Below are positions 23,764-32,725 of a DNA stretch of 64,000 bases, one piece after another (the first letter of the stretch is position 1; the number at the start of each line of letters is the position of its first letter). The notes under the pieces were generated by a model. The model saw only the letters and a list, made by a program, of their open reading frames with translations. It did no database searches and had not been told where the DNA came from. The DNA is from Amorphus coralli DSM 19760. Lineage in GTDB: Bacteria > Pseudomonadota > Alphaproteobacteria > Rhizobiales > Amorphaceae. A program made the translations under genes and the position numbers. Location of the stretch: NCBI RefSeq assembly GCF_000374525.1, contig NZ_KB894570.1, positions 806,001 to 870,000 of the forward strand, written 5' to 3'.

Positions 23764-26421
23764 ATGGCCGATCTCTCCGTCTACAAGTCGAAGCGGGACT
23801 TCTCGCGCACGTCCGAGCCTTCCGGCGACGAGGCGGAAGGCGCCGACGGCTTCTTCGTCGTCCAGAAGCACGCCGCAAGTCGCCTTCACTACGATTTTCG
23901 CCTCGCCATCGGCGGCGTTCTGGCGAGTTGGGCGGTCACGAAGGGGCCGAGCCTCGACCCGAGCGAGAAGCGCCTCGCGGTTCGCACCGAGGATCATCCG
24001 CTCGACTATGCCGACTTCGAGGGGACCATCCCGAAGGACGCCTATGGTGGCGGCACGGTCATGCTGTGGGACCACGGGGCGTTCGAAGCGGAGGACGACC
24101 CGGCCAGGGGGCTGAAGGAGGGCAAGCTGAAGCTGACGCTCTCCGGCGAGCGCCTGAAGGGCAGTTTCGCCCTGGTCCGCATGGCGAACCGGCGCAAGAG
24201 CGACCGGGGCCGCGAGAACTGGCTCCTCATCAAGCACGACGACGCGGACGCCTCGACCGAACGCGACATCCAGGAGGCCGACTGGAGCGTCACCACGGGG
24301 CGGTCCATGGCAGAGATTGCCGATGGTAAGCCGGCAAAGAAGCGCGCCGCGCGCCGGCGCAGTGCCTCGCGTCTCTCCGCCACCAAGGCCGAAGCGATGA
24401 AGGGTGCGTCGCCGGCCACGGGAAAAAAGGCGAATGGCACCGGCCCGGCGCGCAGCGCGAAGAGCATCGGTCCCACCGGCAAGCCGCCAAAGTTCGTGTC
24501 GCCGCAACTCGCCACGCTGGTCGACGAGGCGCCGGACGATGAGGGCTTCCTGTTCGAGACCAAGTTCGACGGCTACCGGATGATCGCCGCCTGCGACGGC
24601 GACGCGGTGCGCTGCTACACCCGCTCGGGCAAGGACTGGACCGCGAAGTTCGGTCCCCTCCCCGCAGCCCTCGCGAAACTCAACCTGGCCGACACGCTTC
24701 TCGACGGCGAGGTGATCGTCTCCGACGACGCCGGCCGCAGCGACTTCGGCGCGCTCCAGAAGGCGCTCAAGGAGGACCCGGGCGCGCTCGCCTTCATGGT
24801 CTTCGATATCCTGCGCCACCAGGGAGAGGATCTTCGCTCGAGGCCCCTCACCGAGCGCAAGGCGGTTCTGGAGAAGGTGCTCGGCAAGGCGCGGTCGCCA
24901 CTCCACCTGTCCACCTACATCGAGGGCGACGGCCAGCGTATCTCGCGCCTGGCCTGCAGCCGCGGCTTCGAGGGCATCATCGCCAAGAAGGCGGACGGCC
25001 GCTATCGGTCTTCCCGCAGCCGCGACTGGCTCAAGATCAAGTGCGTGAAGCGCCAGGAGTTTGTCATCGGCGGCTGGTCGCCCTCCACGAAGGCGCGTCC
25101 CTTTTCCTCTCTCCTCCTCGGCGTCCACGAGAACGGCGGTCTGCGCTATTCGGGCCGGGTGGGCACGGGATTCGGCGACGATCTGCTGGAGGAAATCGGC
25201 GCCCTTCTGAAGAAGCGAACCCGTAAGACCGTCCCTTTCGACAGCGTTCCCTCCGATGTGGCCCGCACCGCCCGCTGGGTCAGGCCCGATCTTGTCGCCG
25301 AGGTCCGCTACGCCGAGGTGACCCGCGACGGCGCCGTCCGGCACGCGGTGTTCGAGGGATTGCGCGAGGACAAGGCGGCAAGCGAGATCGTGGCGGAAAC
25401 GCCGGACCTGACAGCCTCCCGATCTGGGAAGCCTGCCTCCGGCAAGACGCCGTCAGGGCGGGCGGCGAAGCGTGCGTCGACCGCCACGACCGCGAAGGGA
25501 GGCAACACCATGGGGAACGACGAAGCGCGGGTGGCGGGCGTTCGCCTGACCCATCCCGACCGGATCCTGTTTCCGAAGATGGACGTCACCAAGAAGGCGC
25601 TCGCGGAGTATTTCGAGGCGGTCGCCGACGTCATGCTGCCGGAGCTGAAGGACCGCGCCGTCAGCCTCGTGCGCTGCCCCGAGGGCCGGCAGAAATCCTG
25701 CTTTTTCCAGAAGCACGCCGGCGCCGGCCTGCCTGAGGCGTTCGACACGCGGCCGGTGACGGAGCGTTCCGGCAAGACCCAGGATTATCTCATCGTGCCC
25801 AGCCGCGAGGCGCTGGTCTCCTGTGCCCAGGTCGGCGCGCTGGAGCTCCACATCTGGGGCAGCCGTCTCGACCGGATCGAGCGGCCCGACAGGCTGGTTT
25901 TCGACCTCGACCCGGATGAGGGTCTCGGCTTCGAAAAGGTCCGCAAGGCGGCGTTCGATCTCGCCGAGGTGCTGCGCTCGGCCGACCTGGAGGCCTGGCC
26001 GATGGTCACCGGCGGCAAGGGCGTCCACCTCGTCATCGCGCTGGAGCGGCGGCTGGAGTGGGACGCCGTGACGGCTTTCGCGCGCGGCTTTGCGGGCAAG
26101 ATGGAAGAGCTCGATCCGGACCGGTTCGTCGCCTCCATGTCGAAGAAGAAGCGCACGGGAAAGATCTTCATCGACCATTTCCGCAACCAGTTCGGCTCCA
26201 CAGCGATCGCCCCCTTCTCGCCGCGCTCAAGGGAAGGCGCGCCGATCGCGATGCCCGTCTCGTGGGACGAATTGCGGGGGCTGAAGTCCGCGTCCGCCTT
26301 CAGCGTCGCCGATGGCGGCAAGTCGCTTGCGGCACGGGCGGATGCGTGGCCTGGGGAAAAGGACCGCCGGCAGCGCCTGACCTCGAAGACTGCCGAGGCG
26401 CTCGGCATCGATCTCGACTGA
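23764..26421 (+). CDS. ligD: Multifunctional NHEJ DNA ligase LigD
   Basis: Repairs Ku-bound DNA ends; 885 aa with three enzyme modules. Residues ~25-160 are the 3'-phosphoesterase (FVVQKHAASRLHYDFRLAIGG with the catalytic His and Asp, then GTIPKDAYGGG). After a basic linker the ATP-dependent ligase runs from about 245 to 540, with adenylation Lys267 in KFDGYR and DWLKIKC as motif V. After a second Lys-rich linker the primase-polymerase module covers ~590-870 (THPDRILFPKMDVTKKALAEY, then FDLDPDEG with the metal-binding Asp pair and SVRFVASMSKKKRTGKIFID-like end). Order PE-LIG-POL is common in alphaproteobacteria and differs from mycobacterial POL-PE-LIG. In operon with ku. Confidence 0.96.
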   Translation: MADLSVYKSKRDFSRTSEPSGDEAEGADGFFVVQKHAASRLHYDFRLAIGGVLASWAVTKGPSLDPSEKRLAVRTEDHPLDYADFEGTIPKDAYGGGTVMLWDHGAFEAEDDPARGLKEGKLKLTLSGERLKGSFALVRMANRRKSDRGRENWLLIKHDDADASTERDIQEADWSVTTGRSMAEIADGKPAKKRAARRRSASRLSATKAEAMKGASPATGKKANGTGPARSAKSIGPTGKPPKFVSPQLATLVDEAPDDEGFLFETKFDGYRMIAACDGDAVRCYTRSGKDWTAKFGPLPAALAKLNLADTLLDGEVIVSDDAGRSDFGALQKALKEDPGALAFMVFDILRHQGEDLRSRPLTERKAVLEKVLGKARSPLHLSTYIEGDGQRISRLACSRGFEGIIAKKADGRYRSSRSRDWLKIKCVKRQEFVIGGWSPSTKARPFSSLLLGVHENGGLRYSGRVGTGFGDDLLEEIGALLKKRTRKTVPFDSVPSDVARTARWVRPDLVAEVRYAEVTRDGAVRHAVFEGLREDKAASEIVAETPDLTASRSGKPASGKTPSGRAAKRASTATTAKGGNTMGNDEARVAGVRLTHPDRILFPKMDVTKKALAEYFEAVADVMLPELKDRAVSLVRCPEGRQKSCFFQKHAGAGLPEAFDTRPVTERSGKTQDYLIVPSREALVSCAQVGALELHIWGSRLDRIERPDRLVFDLDPDEGLGFEKVRKAAFDLAEVLRSADLEAWPMVTGGKGVHLVIALERRLEWDAVTAFARGFAGKMEELDPDRFVASMSKKKRTGKIFIDHFRNQFGSTAIAPFSPRSREGAPIAMPVSWDELRGLKSASAFSVADGGKSLAARADAWPGEKDRRQRLTSKTAEALGIDLD

Positions 26422-26433
26422 CGGACGGCGGAC

Positions 26434-27459
26434 TTACCCAAATCGCGTCAGGTAGTTTTCCGCGAGATCGCAGGAGACGGACGCGAAGCGCGGGGCCAGG
26501 TCGCGGGCGGTGTCGGTTTCGGCATGCGACCCGATCCAGGCAAGCAGCGCCAGCCGCCGCAGCATGACGAAGGTGGGGATTTCCGCCGCCTCCTCCGCCG
26601 GTAGTGCTCCAACCCGCCGGTATCCTGTGAGCCAGGCGTCGATCCAGTCCGGCACGTCCGGGTGATCCTCGTTGAAGGACAGCGCCGTGGCCACGTCGTA
26701 GAGAAACCAGCCGAAACCGCTGTCGTCGAAATCGATGACCCTGGTCTCGCCGGCGTGGACCAGAAGGTTGGCGAGCCGGACGTCGGCATGGATCAGCCCG
26801 TAGCGCTCCGATCCCTTGCCGTGGCGCGCCAGCCGCTCCCGCACGACGCTCTCCAGGCGGCCCAGCACCGCTCGCGACGTTTCATCGACGCTCGGCCCGT
26901 CCTGCCAGCGCCCCCAGGTGGGCGTTTGGCCCAGGATCGTCTCCTCGTCCCAGGTCAGCCGCTCGAACCCGGCCGGGCGCCGCCAACCCCGAGCGTGGTG
27001 GTGCAGTCGGGCGGAAATTTCTCCAAGCCGCTCCAGCGGGCCGGCCAGGTCGTCGCCCGCCTCCGGCTCGCGGCCCTCGATGAAGTCGAACATGACCATG
27101 TGGCGGGGCGCCGTGTCCGCGTCGGGCGCGTCGCGGACGATGCGCCGGCCGTCCCGGGCTGCGATCACCGGTGGGGTCGGCACACCCGCCTCGAGGCGCA
27201 GCGCGTCCATCCAGGCGAGCTCGCTCTCGATGGCCCGCTCGCTGTGGTAACCGAGGCGATGCACCCGCAGGATCGATCGCCAGCCCGGTGCCGTCACAAG
27301 GTAGGTCGCATTTTCCGACAGGTTGATGAGTTGCGCCGCCGCCCCCTCCGGCAGGTCCCAGTGAACCAGCGCCGCATTTGCCAGCCGGTGGAGGGAAGCA
27401 ACGGACGATAGGACGGCCACAGGTCGGGATACCTCGGTCAGACGGGATGCGGGCGGCAT
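26434..27459 (-). CDS. Phosphotransferase of the APH/homoserine kinase fold
   Basis: Cytoplasmic kinase-like protein of 341 aa, aminoglycoside phosphotransferase superfamily. The catalytic loop is LIHADVRLANLLV (Brenner motif HxDxxxxN) and the metal-binding segment is VIDFDDSGFGWFLYDVATAL. The N-terminal lobe has ENATYLVTAPGWRSILRVHR with the nucleotide-binding Lys position apparently replaced by Arg. The pattern is close to SrkA/YihE- and homoserine kinase II-like proteins rather than to antibiotic-modifying enzymes. Convergent with ligD, separated by 12 bases. Substrate unknown. Confidence 0.85.
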   Translation of the reverse strand: MPPASRLTEVSRPVAVLSSVASLHRLANAALVHWDLPEGAAAQLINLSENATYLVTAPGWRSILRVHRLGYHSERAIESELAWMDALRLEAGVPTPPVIAARDGRRIVRDAPDADTAPRHMVMFDFIEGREPEAGDDLAGPLERLGEISARLHHHARGWRRPAGFERLTWDEETILGQTPTWGRWQDGPSVDETSRAVLGRLESVVRERLARHGKGSERYGLIHADVRLANLLVHAGETRVIDFDDSGFGWFLYDVATALSFNEDHPDVPDWIDAWLTGYRRVGALPAEEAAEIPTFVMLRRLALLAWIGSHAETDTARDLAPRFASVSCDLAENYLTRFG

Positions 27460-27530
27460 GACGCCGCGATTGGCAGCGGTCAGACCGGACCGTCGCCGCA
27501 GTGCGGCAGGACGTCAACTCCGTTCCGCCT

Positions 27531-27561
27531 TTGACAGGATGCCTTCATTCGGCGAGATAAG
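27531..27561 (+). promoter_or_regulatory. Possible sigma-70 promoter of glycerate kinase
   Basis: A full TTGACA at 27531-27536 is followed 19 bases later by GATAAG (27556-27561), a loose -10 match; the long spacing lowers confidence. Confidence 0.35.
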
Positions 27562-27585
27562 GGCCTCTCTACCTTGGATAATCCC

Positions 27586-28881
27586 GTGACCGTTTCGAAT
27601 CCCTCCGCCTCCGACGAGATCGCTGCCGCCCGCCGGCTGCTGCGCAACCTGTTCGACGCGGCCGTGGCCCGCGCGCATCCGGAAAGCTGCCTCGCCGCCT
27701 ACCTGCCCGAGCCGCCGAAAGGCCGCACGGTCATCATCGGCGCGGGCAAGGCATCGGCCGCCATGGCCCGTGCCTTCGAGCAGGCCTGGGAGGGGCCCAT
27801 CGAGGGCGTGGTCCTCACCCGCTTCGGCCATGGCGAGCCGACCGAGCGCATCCGTATCGTGGAAGGGGCACACCCGGTGCCCGACGCCGCTGGCGAGGCC
27901 GGCACCCGGGAGATGCTGGCGCTGCTGGACGGCCTCACGGAAGACGACCTGGTCATCTGCCTCCTGTCGGGCGGCGGCTCCGCGTTGCTCGCAGGCCCGC
28001 CGCCGGGCGTGTCGCTGGAGGACCTGCAGACGCTCGGTCGCGGGCTGCTCAAATCCGGCGCCCCCATCTCCGCCATGAACACCGTGCGCAAACACGTCTC
28101 CACCGTGGCCGGCGGCCGGCTGGCACTTGCCGCCAGACCCGCCCGGCTGGTCACGCTGGCCATCTCCGACGTGCCCGGCGACGATCCCGGCATCATCGCC
28201 TCCGGCCCGACCATCGGCGACGAGACCACGGCCGCCGACGCCAGGGCCATCATCGAGGCCTACGGCATCGCGTGCCCGGAAAGCATCGCCGAATGGCTCG
28301 GCAGCGAGGGGGCGGAAACGCCGGCGCTCGACGATCCGCGCCTCGCCCACGCCAGCTACGAACTGGTGGCGGCCCCTGCCCTGTCGCTGGAGGCGGCTGC
28401 GGAGATCGCGCGGTCCGAGGGCTACACGCCCATCGTTCTCGGCGACCGGATCGAGGGCGAGGCCCGGGAGGTGGCGAAGGTGCTTGCGGCCATCGCCCAG
28501 TCCTGCGTCGATCATGGCCAGCCCGGCGCTGCCCCTTGCGTGGTGCTGTCGGGCGGCGAGACCTCGGTGACGGTGCGCGGCGAGGGCCGCGGCGGACGCA
28601 ACGCGGAGTTTCAGCTGGCGCTCGCCGTGGAGTTGGCCGGCCATCCGAAGCTCACCGCGATTGCCTGCGACACCGACGGCATCGACGGCTCGGAGGACAA
28701 TGCCGGCGCCTTTGTCGATCCCACCACGCTGGCGCGCGGCCGGGAGAAGGGTCTCGATGCCCGCGCCTACCTCGATCGCAACGACGCTTACAGCTATTTC
28801 GAGGCGCTGGGCGATCTCGTCATCACCGGCCCGACCCGCACGAACGTCAACGATTTCCGCGCCATCCTGGTCGAGCCCTGA
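27586..28881 (+). CDS. Glycerate 2-kinase, MOFRL family
   Basis: Predicted to phosphorylate D-glycerate at C2 (GckA/TtuD type), linking serine-cycle, tartrate or glyoxylate metabolism to glycolysis. The ~431-aa length fits the family. Conserved segments are VIIGAGKASAAMARAFEQAW, the glycerate loop LLSGGGSALLAGPP, MNTVRKHVSTVAGGRLA, SDVPGDDPGIIASGPT and the C-terminal MOFRL region VVLSGGETSVTV, then GRGGRNAEFQLALA and ACDTDGIDGSEDNAGA. The start is uncertain: GTG at 27586 is used, with a TTG at 27574 also in frame. Convergent with the MFS transporter gene. Confidence 0.9.
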   Translation: MTVSNPSASDEIAAARRLLRNLFDAAVARAHPESCLAAYLPEPPKGRTVIIGAGKASAAMARAFEQAWEGPIEGVVLTRFGHGEPTERIRIVEGAHPVPDAAGEAGTREMLALLDGLTEDDLVICLLSGGGSALLAGPPPGVSLEDLQTLGRGLLKSGAPISAMNTVRKHVSTVAGGRLALAARPARLVTLAISDVPGDDPGIIASGPTIGDETTAADARAIIEAYGIACPESIAEWLGSEGAETPALDDPRLAHASYELVAAPALSLEAAAEIARSEGYTPIVLGDRIEGEAREVAKVLAAIAQSCVDHGQPGAAPCVVLSGGETSVTVRGEGRGGRNAEFQLALAVELAGHPKLTAIACDTDGIDGSEDNAGAFVDPTTLARGREKGLDARAYLDRNDAYSYFEALGDLVITGPTRTNVNDFRAILVEP

Positions 28882-28899
28882 GGCCCGAGCGGCAGCCGC

Positions 28900-30087
28900 T
28901 CAGTCGCCTGCAGCAAGCGGCTTCTGGAAGGCGGCCAGCAGGCCGGCAAGGAGGAGCGTCGCCCCGGCGGCGATCAGTCCCAGCGTGAGGTCGCTGCTCG
29001 CGTCGGCGATGTAGCCCGCCGCCACCGGACCGATCAGCTGGCCCACCGCGAAGATCGTCGTGAACAGCGCGATGGAAGCCCCCCACTGGGCCTCGGGCAG
29101 GTTGTTGCGCCCGAACGCCGTCACCGATCCCGGTCCCATGAAGAACGAGCCGCCGAACACGAAGGCGGACGCCAGCACGCCAATCGCGCCTGGCACGACG
29201 AGCGGCAGCAGCGTGGCCACCCCCGTCGCCGTGCAGGCGAGCGCCATGGGGACGCCGCCGGAATGGCGCGCCAGCACCCCGCGCCACAGGAGCGGCGAGG
29301 CCATCACCATGATGCCGATGAGCGACCACATGGCCGCCACCAGCCCCACCGATGCCTGCTCCTCCCGCATCCAGGCCACGATGAAGGTCAGGTAGACGAT
29401 GTAGCCCACGGCGAAGAGGAAGTAGGCGATCAGCTCCAGGCTCATCGCCGGCCACGGCAACCGGCCCGGTTTCGGCGCGGCCGAGCCGCGGGTTCCCGGC
29501 GCCACCGAACGGACCACCCAGGCGGTCGGGATCAGCGTCACGAGGCTCACGAGCCCCATCCCGATCCAGACCTCCGGCCAGGCGGCGGGATTGCCCTGCA
29601 GCACGAAAGGCAGCGTGCTGCCGGACAGGAACATGCCGATGCCGCCGCCGCCGAAATAGAGCGCGATCGCCGCCGCCGATCGCACCGGCTGGCCCCGGAA
29701 GACGGCAGAGACCATCGCGCCGCCGGCAATGAAGGCCGGCGCGCCGCCGACGCCTGCCAGCACGCGCCAGAGAGTTAGAAACCAGAAATTCTCGGTGAAA
29801 CCGGAGAAGAGAAGCGCCACGGCCGTCAGCGCCATGCCGGCGGCGAACAGAACCCGCGAGCCGAGCCGCGCGATCAGCGTCAGCCCGACCAGCGCGCCGA
29901 TCAGGTAACCGAGCGCGTTGGCGGTGTTGATCCAGCCGGCCTGGGTGTAGTTCCAGCCGAGATCGTCGCGCATGGCCGGCAGGATCAGCCCGTAGGCGAA
30001 GCGGGCAAAGCCGTTGCTGACGGCGGGCGCCAGCGCCAGCGCGCCGACCAGCAGCCACTGGCGGACGGGGGTCTCTTCCGGCTTCAT
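28900..30087 (-). CDS. MFS transporter, YbfB/YjiJ-like
   Basis: Inner-membrane transporter of 395 aa with about 12 predicted helices. The N-terminal region VSNGFARFAYGLILPAMRDD is the signature of the YbfB/YjiJ branch of the major facilitator superfamily, and the paired helices GWINTANALGYLIGALVG are also typical. Substrate unknown; proton-driven uptake or efflux is inferred from the family. Start ATG at 30087. Lies downstream of the polyamine-type ABC operon on the same strand but 335 bases away, so probably a separate unit. Confidence 0.88.
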   Translation of the reverse strand: MKPEETPVRQWLLVGALALAPAVSNGFARFAYGLILPAMRDDLGWNYTQAGWINTANALGYLIGALVGLTLIARLGSRVLFAAGMALTAVALLFSGFTENFWFLTLWRVLAGVGGAPAFIAGGAMVSAVFRGQPVRSAAAIALYFGGGGIGMFLSGSTLPFVLQGNPAAWPEVWIGMGLVSLVTLIPTAWVVRSVAPGTRGSAAPKPGRLPWPAMSLELIAYFLFAVGYIVYLTFIVAWMREEQASVGLVAAMWSLIGIMVMASPLLWRGVLARHSGGVPMALACTATGVATLLPLVVPGAIGVLASAFVFGGSFFMGPGSVTAFGRNNLPEAQWGASIALFTTIFAVGQLIGPVAAGYIADASSDLTLGLIAAGATLLLAGLLAAFQKPLAAGD

Positions 30088-30422
30088 CGGATTACGGCCA
30101 GAGGCCGCGCCATACCCTGCCGGCGGACAATCTCCGATGCCTGGCGGTCGTGTGCCATGCCGCCTCCCTCCGCGATGCGCACCCGTCCCCGCGGATCGGA
30201 TCAGTTGCCCGGTCCGGGGACATCTTCTCGTTGCCGGGATTGAAGACGGCCTTCCGGTGGCTGTCCACCGCCGCCGGACGCGCGGCTGTCATGCAGGACA
30301 GGACGGGATTTGGGGCCGGCGCTGCGCGGGCAACGTCCCGCGCTGTTTCCGCAGCTCTGCGCAATATCGCGCACGACTGCGCAAGGTCCGCGGTGCGCAG
30401 AACTGCGCACCGCCAGGGCCGG
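30088..30422. other. Intergenic stretch with TGCGCA cluster
   Basis: No credible gene. Near its right end four TGCGCA boxes occur at 30358, 30378, 30394 and 30404, the last two forming a perfect palindrome. Open frames here are Arg/Ala-rich shadows. Confidence 0.5.
30392..30411. promoter_or_regulatory. Perfect 20-bp palindrome, possible operator
   Basis: GGTGCGCAG-AA-CTGCGCACC, 9-bp arms with a 2-base centre. It lacks a T tract, so terminator function for the ABC operon just upstream is less likely than a protein-binding site. Two further TGCGCA boxes lie 16-36 bases away. Confidence 0.4.
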
Positions 30423-31271
30423 TCAGCCCTTGATGCCGCGCAGCTTCTCCCCGCGCCGGCGCAGCAGTTCCATGGCCGTCAGCAGCAGGATCGACATGGC
30501 CACGAGGATCGAGGCGAGTGCCAGGATCGTCGGACTGATCTCCTCTCTCAACCCGGAGAACATGCGCACCGTCATGGGTGTCTGTTCGGGGCCGGCCAGG
30601 AAGATCACAACGACCACCTCGTCGAGGGAGGTGATGAAGGCGAACAGACCGCCCGCGATCACGCCCGGCAGAAGCAGCGGCAGGATGATCTTGAAGAAGG
30701 TCGTCACCTGGTTGGCGCCCAGGCTGGCGGAGGCCCGCAACAGCTGTTCGTCGAAGCTCGACATGGCCGCGGTCACGGTGATCACCACGAACGGCGTGCC
30801 CAGCACCACGTGCGCCATGATGATGGCGAAGAAGGTGTTGGCCAGGTTAACCCGCGCATAGAAGGAGAACAGCGCAGCCGCCGTGATGATGAGCGGCACG
30901 ATCATCGGCGAGATCAGGAGCGCCGTGATCGCCGCGCGGAACGGCATGTGCCGACGCGACAGGCCGAGCGCCGCCAGCGTGCCCAGCGACGTGGACACGA
31001 TGGTCGACGAGATCGAGATGATGAACGAGTTCCGGATCGAGAACAGCCATTCCTCGCTGCCCAGCAGGTCCTCGTACCAGCGCAGCGAATAGCCGGCAGG
31101 GTCGAAGGACAGCATCTTCTCGGTGAAGGTGAAGTACGGCTCCGCGTTGAAGGAGAGCGGCACGATCACCAGGATCGGGAAGATCAGGAACAGGAAGATC
31201 AGGGCGCAGATGATCCGGTAGCTGTAGTACCAGATCCGCTCGCCGGTGCCGGCATAGGCAGGAAGCGACAT
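30423..31271 (-). CDS. Polyamine-type ABC transporter permease (PotC-like)
   Basis: Second inner-membrane permease (282 aa) of the ABC importer encoded by the four-gene minus-strand operon ending here. Six predicted helices and the cytoplasmic EAA loop, readable as SFDEQLLRASASLGANQVTTFFKIILP, match the PotC/ModB-like binding-protein-dependent permeases. The conserved LSFNAEPYFTFTEK near residue 60 fits the spermidine/putrescine branch. The first permease gene ends 16 bases upstream. Substrate is probably a polyamine or related cation; this is by family only. Confidence 0.9.
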   Translation of the reverse strand: MSLPAYAGTGERIWYYSYRIICALIFLFLIFPILVIVPLSFNAEPYFTFTEKMLSFDPAGYSLRWYEDLLGSEEWLFSIRNSFIISISSTIVSTSLGTLAALGLSRRHMPFRAAITALLISPMIVPLIITAAALFSFYARVNLANTFFAIIMAHVVLGTPFVVITVTAAMSSFDEQLLRASASLGANQVTTFFKIILPLLLPGVIAGGLFAFITSLDEVVVVIFLAGPEQTPMTVRMFSGLREEISPTILALASILVAMSILLLTAMELLRRRGEKLRGIKG

Positions 31272-31286
31272 GACGGGTCCTCTCCC

Positions 31287-32591
31287 CTATCCGAACTTCA
31301 GCCGGTCGACGCCGACGAGCTTGTTGAAGGCCCAGTAAAGCACCAGCACCGCCAGCAGCAGGATGGTGGCCAAGGCCGCCGCGAGCCGCAGCTGCGCCGT
31401 GGACCCTGTCATGTTCTGCGCGATCAGGTTGGAGATGAAGATACCCGTGTCGCCACCCACCAGGGCCGGCGTGATGTAGTAGCCGATCGCCAGGATGAAG
31501 ACGAGCAGCACGCCGGCGGCAAGCCCGGGGATCGTCAACGGCATGTAGACCGTAACGAAGGCCCTGAGCTGGGTTGCGCCGAGCGAGCGGGCTGCCCGCA
31601 TATAGGATGGAGGGATCGTCTTCATCACCGAGTACAGCGGCAGGATCATGAACGGCAGCAGGATGTGCGTCATCGCGATGATCGTGCCGATCTGGTTGTA
31701 GATCATGCGTATTCGGTTGTTGTCGTCGATGACCCCGAGCCACACCAGCGTGTCGTTCAGCACGCCCTGCTGTTGCAGAAGCACGATCCACGCCGACGTT
31801 CGCACCAGCAGCGATGTCCAGAACGGCAACAGCACAAGGATCATCAGCAGGTTCGACGACTTCAGTGGCAACGTCGCCAGAAGGTGGGCAATCGGGTAGC
31901 CCAGAAGAATGCAGAGGGACGTTATGAGAAGGCTCATCCAGGCCGTTCTGAGGAACAGCATCCGGTAGACCTGGTAGGATTCCGGCCGTTCGACGATCTC
32001 GCCCTGTGGCGAATATTCGTAGTCGAAGGCGAGCAGATAATAGACCGGGGTGATCGTGCGCGTTTCGCGCTTGATCAGGCTCCAGAATTCGAGGTTTTCC
32101 CAATCCTCGTCCTCAGCGATGAAAGCCTCCTTGTAAGGAGGGCTCATCTCGTCGAGATCACGCGCCGTGCCAAGAACGGTTGAGCGGGCGCCGGGAATTT
32201 CACGGTTGATGCGCGCGGCGGCGCGACCGAGGGTGCGGTTCTCGAGCCCCACCTTCATGTCGTCGGCCATGGCCGCGAAGACGGCTTCCGGCGGCACTTC
32301 CTGACCATCCCATGCCTGGATGGCGGCAGCCGTCTTCGGAAGATAGTCCGCCACTTCCGGGTTACGCACGGAGCGCGAGATCATCTGGCCGATCGGAATG
32401 GCAAAGGTGATCAGAAGAAAGGCCAGCAGCGGAAGGACGAGGAAGAATGCCTTGCGCCGGGCGCGGGACTCGGCGCGACGAAGCGAGACCTTGAGCGGGG
32501 TACCGTCGGCGGTGGTCAGCGAACCGGGGGTCTCATCGCTCCCCGTCGGGGACGAGCTCTGACCGTGGCCTGCCGCACTGCTATCGCTCAC
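31287..32591 (-). CDS. Polyamine-type ABC transporter permease (PotB-like) with large periplasmic insert
   Basis: First permease of the importer, 434 aa. The N-terminal ~60 residues are hydrophilic; helix 1 (FFLVLPLLAFLLITFAIPIG) is followed by an unusually long periplasmic loop of roughly 150 residues before the remaining five helices, so the protein is longer than typical PotB (~290 aa). The EAA loop reads MRAARSLGATQLRAFVTVYMP. The start is taken as GTG at 32591, preceded by AAGGAG; an upstream in-frame ATG at 32657 lacks a ribosome site. It lies 135 bases after the binding-protein gene, with a strong hairpin in between. Confidence 0.88.
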   Translation of the reverse strand: MSDSSAAGHGQSSSPTGSDETPGSLTTADGTPLKVSLRRAESRARRKAFFLVLPLLAFLLITFAIPIGQMISRSVRNPEVADYLPKTAAAIQAWDGQEVPPEAVFAAMADDMKVGLENRTLGRAAARINREIPGARSTVLGTARDLDEMSPPYKEAFIAEDEDWENLEFWSLIKRETRTITPVYYLLAFDYEYSPQGEIVERPESYQVYRMLFLRTAWMSLLITSLCILLGYPIAHLLATLPLKSSNLLMILVLLPFWTSLLVRTSAWIVLLQQQGVLNDTLVWLGVIDDNNRIRMIYNQIGTIIAMTHILLPFMILPLYSVMKTIPPSYMRAARSLGATQLRAFVTVYMPLTIPGLAAGVLLVFILAIGYYITPALVGGDTGIFISNLIAQNMTGSTAQLRLAAALATILLLAVLVLYWAFNKLVGVDRLKFG

Positions 32592-32676
32592 CGGGCGCTC
32601 CTTCGCGGAATTCGGGGACCGGCGGACACGCGGCGCTTGTCGTCTTCGACGCCACAACGCTCAGCCGGGAGTGCGA

Positions 32677-32706
32677 CCCGGGCACGGCGATGATGCCGCG
32701 CCCGGG
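32677..32706 (-). other. Stable hairpin between binding-protein and permease genes
   Basis: Arms CCCGGGC-A-CGGC (32677-32688) and GCCG-C-GCCCGGG (32695-32706) pair with one internal mismatch. No T tract follows. Such hairpins after binding-protein genes commonly protect the upstream mRNA and lower permease expression. Confidence 0.65.
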
Positions 32707-32725
32707 CCGGGTTCGTCAGTCCGGC

